From NCBI GenBank assembly GCA_023140175.1, contig JAGLMD010000008.1, forward strand, positions 1-36,231: DNA of 36,231 nt, written 5' to 3'. The translations under genes and the position numbers were made by a program. Under the pieces are notes generated by a model. The model worked only from the letters and a program-made list of their open reading frames with translations. It was not told the origin of the DNA and made no database searches. Below, one piece after another: positions 13,092 through 18,576 of this stretch; position 1 is the first letter of the stretch, and each line of letters starts with the position of its first letter. Origin of the DNA: Nanobdellota archaeon. GTDB taxonomy: Archaea > Nanobdellota > Nanobdellia > Woesearchaeales > WJIZ01.

Positions 13092-13283
13092 ATGGAATTG
13101 ATAACCTGTAATCGTTGTGGGATAGTTTTTGATTTAGATACAATTAATAAGGATCCTAAATATTATAAATTACATCAAGAGTTAGCAATTGATGATGAGA
13201 TTATAATTGATATTTCCTCTTATGATGGACGAGTTAAGGAATTTAAATGTCCTGTATGTAGACATAATATAAACTGTGATTGA
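13092..13283 (+). CDS. Zinc-ribbon protein
   Basis: A 63-residue protein with C6-x2-C9 near the N-terminus and C54-x2-C57 (CPVC) near the C-terminus, separated by ~44 mostly acidic residues: a zinc ribbon with an inserted acidic loop. ATG 13092 follows TGATTGAT. The function is unknown. Confidence 0.6.
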   Translation: MELITCNRCGIVFDLDTINKDPKYYKLHQELAIDDEIIIDISSYDGRVKEFKCPVCRHNINCD

Positions 13284-13284
13284 T

Positions 13285-13623
13285 ATGGTACTCGGATTAA
13301 ATCTATCTAAAAAAGATAAGGATAATGAACTCAAAAAGATAATTCAAGAACTCATACTTAAGAATGATAAATTATCTGTAGATATGAATTTTAAAATTGA
13401 AGATATATTGCCATCTATTGAAACTTTAGACCAAGATAAACTATATATCATTATTTTGAATGAACAGAAAGATAGAGAATCATTTACAAGATTTTATAGT
13501 AGATTAAGATTAACATTAAAATGGACTGCACCAACTATATTGGTATCTTCAAGACCTTTACAGGAATTATCTGAAAAAGAACTTGAATCATTACTTGAAA
13601 AGATAAGATCTAATAAGAAGTGA
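13285..13623 (+). CDS. Hypothetical 112-residue protein
   Basis: ATG 13285 follows TGTGATTGAT; an upstream GTG (13276) lies within that site. Mostly helical and charged, with LYIIILNEQKDRESFTRFYSRLRLTLKW in the middle and EKELESLLEKIRSNKK at the end. Not recognised. Confidence 0.55.
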   Translation: MVLGLNLSKKDKDNELKKIIQELILKNDKLSVDMNFKIEDILPSIETLDQDKLYIIILNEQKDRESFTRFYSRLRLTLKWTAPTILVSSRPLQELSEKELESLLEKIRSNKK

Positions 13624-13627
13624 TTGG

Positions 13628-13921
13628 ATGAAAAGTTATGCAATTTATCGGTTTATCATCAAACCTGTAGGTATGAGCTTATTGTTGAATATAGATAATA
13701 ATATGGTCAAAGAACTTGCATCTATAACTGGTATGACCTCAGGACATATAAATATAATACTTCTTGAGATGGAAAAAGAAAAATTAATCGAAAGATCCTA
13801 TAAGAAAAGACATATAGGTAATAATGTAAGACCTTATGTATATACCTATGATCGTACTGAAAAAGGAAACGAATTATGTAAACATTTACGAGAGATAAAA
13901 AAGATAATTGAACGTGATTAA
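13628..13921 (+). CDS. MarR-type winged-helix regulator
   Basis: A 97-residue protein with the order of a winged helix: LLLNIDNN-MVKELASITGMTSGHINIILLEMEKEKLIERSYKK, then a wing (HIGNNVRPYVYTYDRTEKG) and a C-terminal helix. The T-x-x-G recognition segment and the D-R/T-E-K-G wing end are typical of MarR/ArsR-like phage regulators. It has AAGTGATTGG upstream and directly abuts the next start (TAA ATG). Confidence 0.65.
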   Translation: MKSYAIYRFIIKPVGMSLLLNIDNNMVKELASITGMTSGHINIILLEMEKEKLIERSYKKRHIGNNVRPYVYTYDRTEKGNELCKHLREIKKIIERD

Positions 13922-14317
13922 ATGAAACGATTAAAACGCGCATGGTTCAAAAATAGGACGAATATATCTGTAACAAAAGATACACGATCAAGATTGAAAA
14001 AATATAGCAATAATAAGGAATCATTTGATGGAACAATAAACAGGTTACTCAGTGGCAGAACTGAGAAAGAACGGAAATATAATCCAATATTGAAACAATT
14101 ATCTGAGGATAAGGATCTTATACAAAAGATACATGATAATTCATTAAAATTAAGACATCTATGTCCGGCAATAACAGATAATACTTGTTATACAACTGCA
14201 ATCTATGTATGTCTTAGGAAATCCGGCCAAGAGATTTCAATGCGAGAAGTAGAAGAACTTATGGGTGTATGTTGCGGTACTATAACAAGATATTATCAAA
14301 GATTGATAAAAGATTAA
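13922..14317 (+). CDS. RHH plus TFB-like cyclin-fold transcription factor
   Basis: A 131-residue protein. Residues ~13-45 (TNISVTKDTRSRLKKYSNN...DGTINRLLSG) look like a ribbon-helix-helix. Residues ~78-131 (LCPAITDNTCYTTAIYVCLR ... EISMREVEELMGVCCGTITRYYQRLI) match one cyclin repeat of archaeal TFB, including the helix-turn-helix T/S-x-x-E-V-x-x-x-x-G-V-x-x-x-T-I-x-x-Y. TFB recruits RNA polymerase to TATA/BRE promoters. A single repeat fused to an RHH would be a compact virus-specific factor or TFB mimic. The fusion and function are inference. Confidence 0.5.
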   Translation: MKRLKRAWFKNRTNISVTKDTRSRLKKYSNNKESFDGTINRLLSGRTEKERKYNPILKQLSEDKDLIQKIHDNSLKLRHLCPAITDNTCYTTAIYVCLRKSGQEISMREVEELMGVCCGTITRYYQRLIKD

Positions 14318-14327
14318 GGTGATATAT

Positions 14328-14558
14328 ATGGAATTTCAAATAACGAAAATAACAAAGACTGATGTTGAATCTGATGATGTTAATAAAGATTCAACAAGAT
14401 TTAAGATACAGATGATATCAAAATCAAAAAATGATAATCCTATGACAATAAATATTGTTGAGGATCTTATTGATGATAATCAACCAAATTATAGTTCATT
14501 TTCAATCGGTGATCTATGGAGTCTTGAACTCAAATCAAAACAGAGCAAGTTAAGTTAA
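14328..14558 (+). CDS. Hypothetical 76-residue protein
   Basis: ATG 14328 follows AAGGTGATAT. Beta-rich (MEFQITKITKTDVES, TRFKIQMISKS, MTINIVEDL, FSIGDLWSLEL), compatible with a small barrel. Situated between the TFB-like gene and the recombination/coiled-coil genes. Not recognised. Confidence 0.55.
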   Translation: MEFQITKITKTDVESDDVNKDSTRFKIQMISKSKNDNPMTINIVEDLIDDNQPNYSSFSIGDLWSLELKSKQSKLS

Positions 14559-14569
14559 TGGTGATAACT

Positions 14570-15046
14570 ATGGATAAGATTGTAACTGAAGACGATTTTA
14601 AAAAAACAATAAAGTTTGAATGGCTTGCACGCACTGATAGTTCACAAAAATTCATGCTTAAGAGTTATCTAAACATATTATTGGCAGGTGGTAAGATAAC
14701 AAAACTTTGTAGGGCTTATATTGTAGATAGAATAGATAAATCATCAATAAATCCTGCATTCTTCAGCGAACCAAATCAACGGCTTAAGAATGAAGAGGAT
14801 ATAATCCCTGAAGTAAAGGATGGAATCTCTGCATTGATAAGTCAATTCATAGATATGTTGAGAAAAAGAGAATGGACGACAGAAACTTCACAGATAGAAG
14901 AATTTGATGAGAATAATAATATAATAGATTATCAGTCGGTTGATGAAACTAAAACTGTGATTGTTTCAAAAAGAGTAACAACGACAATAAAAACAGAATA
15001 TTTTATAGATGATTCATTAACAATTGAAGAATTAAAATTAAAGTGA
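14570..15046 (+). CDS. Hypothetical 158-residue protein
   Basis: ATG 14570 has ATGGTGAT (14558-14565) as its site, so the in-frame ATG at 14558 is not the start. The N-terminal half is helical (FEWLARTDSSQKFMLKSYLNILLAGGKITKLCRAYIVDRID). The C-terminal half has alternating strands with TKTVIVSKRVTTTIKTEYFI. Function unknown. Confidence 0.55.
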   Translation: MDKIVTEDDFKKTIKFEWLARTDSSQKFMLKSYLNILLAGGKITKLCRAYIVDRIDKSSINPAFFSEPNQRLKNEEDIIPEVKDGISALISQFIDMLRKREWTTETSQIEEFDENNNIIDYQSVDETKTVIVSKRVTTTIKTEYFIDDSLTIEELKLK

Positions 15047-15051
15047 TACCT

Positions 15052-15558
15052 ATGACTGAAAAACAACAGAATATGAAAGAAGAATTAATAAAGCGCGACA
15101 TTGTCGTAAATGATGACGGTTCAGTAATACTGACAGATCATCTTAAATATACAGTTAATATGAATGCCAGGGATTTCCTAACCTTTACCAGAAATCAGAC
15201 AGATGCAATATCCAAAATAAATGATCAATTGACTGAAGAAAGACGAAAATTCTTACTTAAAGAAAAGACAAAGATAGAAAAACAGATAGAAGATATAAAG
15301 CCATATATCGAAGATTCAGAAAAGAAGGCCCTGGAACATAACAAAAAAATAGAACTTGAAAACAAGACTAAAGCAATAGAACATATATTATCAAAGAAAC
15401 ATGCAGATAGAAACCTGAATTTCCTAAATGGTGTACTCCAAAACCTTAAAGATGGGGAATATCTGAAAATCATAAACGGATTGTCAAAAGAGTCATATAA
15501 GATAGAATTACAATCATTTATGCAACAATTAAGGAAAAAAAGGGCTATGAAGAAGTGA
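15052..15558 (+). CDS. Coiled-coil protein
   Basis: A 168-residue protein from ATG 15052 (AAGTGATACCT upstream). It starts with a small beta domain (DIVVNDDGSVILTDHLKYTVNMNARDFL), followed by ~75 residues of charged coiled coil and a helical end. Such proteins are common near phage recombination genes, but there is no defining motif. Confidence 0.55.
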   Translation: MTEKQQNMKEELIKRDIVVNDDGSVILTDHLKYTVNMNARDFLTFTRNQTDAISKINDQLTEERRKFLLKEKTKIEKQIEDIKPYIEDSEKKALEHNKKIELENKTKAIEHILSKKHADRNLNFLNGVLQNLKDGEYLKIINGLSKESYKIELQSFMQQLRKKRAMKK

Positions 15559-15562
15559 TCTC

Positions 15563-15715
15563 ATGACCTGTCCAAAAGATGCAAATTATACTCCAGGAAT
15601 AATTATGTGTAGAGAACCAAGTGAATGCCTTTGCTATGTATGTACTCGCAAGAAAGGACACAAAGGTAAACATCATGCACATGGTGATTCTGGACATTGT
15701 TGCGCTGTTTGGTGA
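15563..15715 (+). CDS. Cys/His-rich microprotein
   Basis: A 50-residue protein rich in possible zinc ligands: C3, C16, C22/C24/C27 (ECLCYVC), then the H-x-G-x-H-H-x-H-G-x-S-G-H-C-C motif and a terminal AVW. The form 'C...HxGxH......C...W' recurs in small phage and archaeal proteins. AAGTGATCTC precedes the ATG. Function unknown. Confidence 0.55.
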   Translation: MTCPKDANYTPGIIMCREPSECLCYVCTRKKGHKGKHHAHGDSGHCCAVW

Positions 15716-15719
15716 TGAT

Positions 15720-15845
15720 ATGACAAAAATAGAAACAAAGACATTCAATAATGACAATATCCCCATAAAGAGAATTATAAAAAGATATTGTCCTTACTGT
15801 AAGAATTTTTATTATACAGATATATGTAAATGTAAACAAAAGTGA
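15720..15845 (+). CDS. Zinc-ribbon microprotein
   Basis: A 41-residue protein from ATG 15720, which has GGTGAT (15711-15716) with perfect spacing; the longer frame upstream overlaps another gene and has no site. It ends with a one-knuckle ribbon C-P-Y-C ... C-K-C. Confidence 0.6.
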   Translation: MTKIETKTFNNDNIPIKRIIKRYCPYCKNFYYTDICKCKQK

Positions 15846-15850
15846 TTGAT

Positions 15851-16426
15851 ATGGAAATTGATAAAGAATTTAATAAAGGATATATTTTGATGTTATTATC
15901 AAGAATAAAACGAGAAGGTATGCAAGGACTCATTAATTTTATTGAAAAAGAAACGGATTATTTTGATGCTCCTGCAAGCACAAGATATCATTTATCTTGT
16001 CCTGGAGGATTAGCACAACACCATCGTAATGTATATGATTTTTTCAAGGATAGATGTAAAGAATTCAATCTTGGACTTAGCAAAGATTCTATAATAATTG
16101 TTAGTCTATTACATGATATATGCAAATGTGGATTATATCAAAAAACAAATTATTCATATAAATGTGATAATATCATAAAGAATCAAGGCCATGCAAAGCG
16201 TAGTATTGAATTATTGACTAAATACATAAAACTTACTGCTGAAGAAGAAGCCATCATAAAGTATCATATGGGAACGTTTGGCGTATTTGATTATAATGAT
16301 ATTGAGATAGGTGAATATAAGATTATAGATATACATAAATCAATCAAAAGATATGCATCAGTGCAGATATTCGCAGCTTGTGACATGGGCTCTTCCAAGT
16401 TTGAGAAATGTTTTGATAATAAATGA
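15851..16426 (+). CDS. HD-domain phosphohydrolase
   Basis: A 191-residue protein from ATG 15851 (AAGTGATTGAT upstream). Metal ligands of the HD superfamily are visible: His57 in GGLAQHHRN, His88-Asp89 in SLLHDICK, His114 in GHAKRS, His139 in KYHMG. The segment FDAPASTRYHLSCPGGLAQH is typical of phage HD hydrolases related to nucleotidases and nucleotide phosphohydrolases. It probably alters host nucleotide pools or signal nucleotides. The substrate cannot be told. Confidence 0.8.
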   Translation: MEIDKEFNKGYILMLLSRIKREGMQGLINFIEKETDYFDAPASTRYHLSCPGGLAQHHRNVYDFFKDRCKEFNLGLSKDSIIIVSLLHDICKCGLYQKTNYSYKCDNIIKNQGHAKRSIELLTKYIKLTAEEEAIIKYHMGTFGVFDYNDIEIGEYKIIDIHKSIKRYASVQIFAACDMGSSKFEKCFDNK

Positions 16427-16437
16427 GGTATATAGAT

Positions 16438-16647
16438 ATGATAAAATGTAAGCGGTGCAATTCTGTTTTAGTCATAAAAAAACAAGCAACAATGAGCAGA
16501 TCATATAGACATGGTCGATATATGCACAGGACTGAACATGGTTGGGATAAACAATCACGAAAAGTATCTAAATCATCAAAATCAGCAGTACCTAAATTAG
16601 CATTGATCTGTGAAAAATGTGCAGGTATAAGAATAAAAAGGAGATGA
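16438..16647 (+). CDS. Zinc-ribbon protein with basic insert
   Basis: A 69-residue protein from ATG 16438 with GAGGTATATAGAT upstream; ATG 16423 lies within the previous gene's end. C4-x2-C7 at the start and C58-x2-C61 at the end form a split zinc ribbon with a long basic, Ser/Arg-rich middle (SRSYRHGRYMHRTEHG), which suggests nucleic-acid binding. Confidence 0.6.
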   Translation: MIKCKRCNSVLVIKKQATMSRSYRHGRYMHRTEHGWDKQSRKVSKSSKSAVPKLALICEKCAGIRIKRR

Positions 16648-16650
16648 TAT

Positions 16651-16758
16651 TTGAACATGATAACAACAAAGGAAGATAATATCTGTGATGTAATACGAGA
16701 CCGTAATACATTAATCTGTATTTGTGGTTCAGATTGTGATGAAAAAGAGGTAGATTAA
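16651..16758 (+). CDS. 35-residue microprotein, TTG start
   Basis: GGAGATGAT (16640-16648) lies 2 nt before TTG 16651, the likely start; ATG 16657 in the same frame is the alternative. It contains three cysteines near the end (CICGSDC) and finishes EKEVD, where AAAGAGGTAGAT provides the next gene's ribosome binding site. Confidence 0.5.
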   Translation: MNMITTKEDNICDVIRDRNTLICICGSDCDEKEVD

Positions 16759-16759
16759 T

Positions 16760-16906
16760 ATAGGTTTAGATTGTGAATGGTGTAAATCTGCTATGTTATG
16801 TGTAAATCGTGAATGTACTATATATCGTTGTCCTATTTGTGGTCGTGGTCGAGATATATATAGACATATAGATTTACCAAGTTCTCGAAAAAAGAGGATT
16901 GATTAA
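16760..16906 (+). CDS. Zinc-ribbon protein with apparent ATA start
   Basis: The frame opens after TAG 16751-16753 and ends TAA 16904-16906. There is no ATG, GTG or TTG before codon 12 (16793), but the first zinc knuckle (CEWC, codons 5-8) lies before that, pairing with CPIC downstream. Translation must therefore start upstream of 16793. GAGGT 16747-16751 is 13 nt before ATA 16760, the same spacing as at ATG-starting genes. The protein is 48 residues, ending SSRKKRID, whose codons contain the next gene's ribosome binding site. Confidence 0.6.
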   Translation: MGLDCEWCKSAMLCVNRECTIYRCPICGRGRDIYRHIDLPSSRKKRID

Positions 16907-16908
16907 AT

Positions 16909-17148
16909 ATGAACATCGCATACAGATTTGGCAATTTCTGTCCTAAGACAGGGGCAGATAAACCTGATTGTGACATTGCTATGAATGCGATGTATCAGTT
17001 GGTCAGAGATAAAGATATATACAAAGATGACATGATTCATGGAGGAGCTGATACAGTTATGATGAACTGCGGTAATGGTAACTGTGGCACTGCTGTGAAG
17101 AGTTATATCTCATTGATAGATTATATTGAGAAATTGAATGGTGAATAG
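16909..17148 (+). CDS. Hypothetical 79-residue protein
   Basis: ATG 16909 follows GAGGATTGATTAAAT. Four or five Cys are spread along the chain (CPKTGADKPDC, MNCGNGNCG), so metal or disulfide bonding is possible. Codon use is less AT-rich than the flanking genes. No family recognised. Confidence 0.55.
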   Translation: MNIAYRFGNFCPKTGADKPDCDIAMNAMYQLVRDKDIYKDDMIHGGADTVMMNCGNGNCGTAVKSYISLIDYIEKLNGE

Positions 17149-17159
17149 ATGTGTGTGAT

Positions 17160-17351
17160 ATGAATATAGGATTAAGTCTGCTGATTGCAACAATATCTGC
17201 AATGATACTCTGTGTAATTATCTGGAAAGGTATGGAATTTGACAACAATCGTAGCATGGCACGATCATTGAAGAGACTGGCTGAAGAGCCGAAGGCGAAT
17301 CCTTTGGTTGACAGGGACATACAATGTATCAACAGGAAAATAGGTGGGTGA
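17160..17351 (+). CDS. 63-residue single-span membrane protein
   Basis: ATG 17160 follows GTGTGAT. Residues ~2-22 form a transmembrane helix (NIGLSLLIATISAMILCVIIW), followed by a basic/amphipathic cytoplasmic tail. It is the last gene before the packaging genes. The function is unknown. Confidence 0.6.
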   Translation: MNIGLSLLIATISAMILCVIIWKGMEFDNNRSMARSLKRLAEEPKANPLVDRDIQCINRKIGG

Positions 17352-17354
17352 TGA

Positions 17355-17816
17355 ATGATGGAGATAATAACTAAAAAAAGTACGAAACCTGACAAAAAGT
17401 CTCATTTAACAAAAAAAGAACAATTAAGAACAATATATAATAAACAAAAATTACTGAAATCTATGATTAAATGTTTAGGTAATGTTACTAATGCCTGCAA
17501 AAAAACAGGATTGAGTAGAGAAACTTATTATAGTTATTTAGATAATGATAAAAAATTCAAGCAACAGATACAAGACATATCAGATATTAGACTGGACCAT
17601 GTCGAAAGCAAGTTAGATAAATTGATTGATAATGATGATCCTAAAGCAATAATGTTCTTTCTTAAGACAAAAGGAAAAACTAGAGGATATATCGAAAGAA
17701 CAGAGGTTGATGCTAATGTCAGAGATGACAGATTGACTGGCAAACATTTTGCTGAGGCGTGGAAGACGGCGAATGAGAAACCTACACAAAAATTGAAGAA
17801 GTCTAAGAAGAACTAA
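17355..17816 (+). CDS. terS: Terminase small subunit
   Basis: A 153-residue protein. The N-terminus is basic; residues ~40-62 form a helix-turn-helix (GNVTNACKKTGLSRETYYSYL) followed by DNDKKFKQQIQDISDIRLDHVESKLDKLI and DDPKAIMFFLKTKGKTRGYIER. This HTH + 'D-x-x-F' + 'A-I-x-F-x-L-K-x-K-x-x-x-x-G-Y' sequence is typical of small terminases of the phage pac/cos type. It binds the packaging site and hands DNA to the large subunit encoded downstream. ATG 17355 (or 17358) follows GGTGGGTGAT. Confidence 0.75.
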   Translation: MMEIITKKSTKPDKKSHLTKKEQLRTIYNKQKLLKSMIKCLGNVTNACKKTGLSRETYYSYLDNDKKFKQQIQDISDIRLDHVESKLDKLIDNDDPKAIMFFLKTKGKTRGYIERTEVDANVRDDRLTGKHFAEAWKTANEKPTQKLKKSKKN

Positions 17817-17902
17817 ACCGGTATGCTTAGGTGTCTTAATATAGGCGAGGTATACCTTAACTATATAAAGTATATGACCTAAGTATACCTAAGGTGTGTA
17901 TC
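17817..17902 (+). promoter_or_regulatory. Promoter with triple operator half-sites
   Basis: The TATA box CTATATAAAG is at 17861-17870. Around it are related half-sites: GGTATGCTTAGG (17820-17831), GGTATACCTTA (17849-17859), and CCTAAGTATACC with TATACCTAAGG (17878-17894, overlapping inverted copies). AAGGTGTG is the ribosome binding site. A dedicated, tightly controlled promoter for the nuclease-like gene. Confidence 0.55.
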
Positions 17903-18361
17903 ATGCATGAAAGTGAATTGATAGCTTATGATTGGCTTAAGAAAAAAGGCATTATTGTTAAGAAAAACAGATCTTCTCCTGATTTTATAGGTGAGAAAGA
18001 GACATATGAAGTAAAGAGATTATATGGTAACAAATTAATCTTTTATGAAACACAAAGAGAAAACATTGAAAAACACAAACCTTTGATACTTGTTGTATCT
18101 AAAGGTAAAGTAATAAGTTCTTTTCGTTATGGAACTAAATTACCTCAAGAATTTGAAATTATTTGGGTAGATTATAAAAAATATGGTAAACTTGTAAGAT
18201 TAAATGATGATGTGGAAGCTTGGCTTAACAAGATTAACAAGAATACAAATAAAGCATTAGATACAGTAAAATCAAATTTCATAACAAATAAGGAATTATC
18301 TAAATTAATTGAAGATTCTACAGATAACATATTAACAGAGATAAGGGACTTGAAATCATAA
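17903..18361 (+). CDS. PD-(D/E)XK-like nuclease
   Basis: A 152-residue protein from ATG 17903. An N-terminal helix (HESELIAYDWLKKKGI) precedes P26-D27 in SSPDFIG and E36-V-K38 in TYEVKRL, the PD...ExK core of restriction-endonuclease-fold enzymes, followed by a strand (KPLILVVSKG). The C-terminal third is a charged helix. It sits between the small and large terminase genes with its own operator-rich promoter and tRNAs downstream, which suggests an inserted, self-regulated cargo gene. Resolvase, homing-type or defence roles are all possible. Confidence 0.55.
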   Translation: MHESELIAYDWLKKKGIIVKKNRSSPDFIGEKETYEVKRLYGNKLIFYETQRENIEKHKPLILVVSKGKVISSFRYGTKLPQEFEIIWVDYKKYGKLVRLNDDVEAWLNKINKNTNKALDTVKSNFITNKELSKLIEDSTDNILTEIRDLKS

Positions 18362-18362
18362 T

Positions 18363-18436
18363 GCTTGTGTAACTCAGTTCGGGAGAGTCCTAGTTTTGTA
18401 AACTAGAGGTCAAGAGTTCAAATCTCTTCACAAGCT
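18363..18436 (+). tRNA. tRNA-Thr (TGT)
   Basis: A complete cloverleaf: acceptor GCTTGTG/CACAAGC (7 perfect pairs), D arm ACTC-AGTTCGGGA-GAGT, anticodon arm CTAGT-TTTGTAA-ACTAG with U33 and anticodon TGT, variable AGGTC, T arm AAGAG-TTCAAAT-CTCTT, and discriminator T. No CCA is encoded, as is common in archaea. Confidence 0.9.
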
Positions 18437-18444
18437 TGATTAAT

Positions 18445-18521
18445 AGCGAGTTAGCTTAGTTTAGGAAAGCGTTTGGTATATACCCTACCAAAATACGAGG
18501 GTTCAAATCCCTTGCTTGCTA
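18445..18521 (+). tRNA. tRNA-like gene with enlarged anticodon arm
   Basis: The acceptor AGCGAGT/GCTTGCT (with two wobbles), D arm GCTT-AGTTTAGGA-AAGC, 4-nt variable region and T arm GAGGG-TTCAAAT-CCCTT are all normal. The anticodon arm has stem TTTGG/CCAAA but an 11-nt loop TATATACCCTA, which can be drawn as a 7-bp stem with 7-nt loop TATACCC. Thus 4 nt are extra and the usual U33-anticodon register is unclear; TAC (Val) or ATA (Tyr codons) are possible readings. Confidence 0.65.
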
Positions 18522-18524
18522 TCA

Positions 18525-18561
18525 ATTATCAGTAGGTAAGGATAACTTACACACTGATAAT
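18525..18561 (+). promoter_or_regulatory. Long hairpin in the large-terminase leader
   Basis: ATTATCAGT (18525-18533) pairs with ACTGATAAT (18553-18561), and inside it GTAAG (18536-18540) pairs with CTTAC (18546-18550). It lies 15 nt before the large terminase ATG, which has no ribosome binding site of its own. It may act in tRNA 3'-end processing, translation control or packaging-site recognition. Confidence 0.5.
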
Positions 18562-18576
18562 CATAATATAATATTC

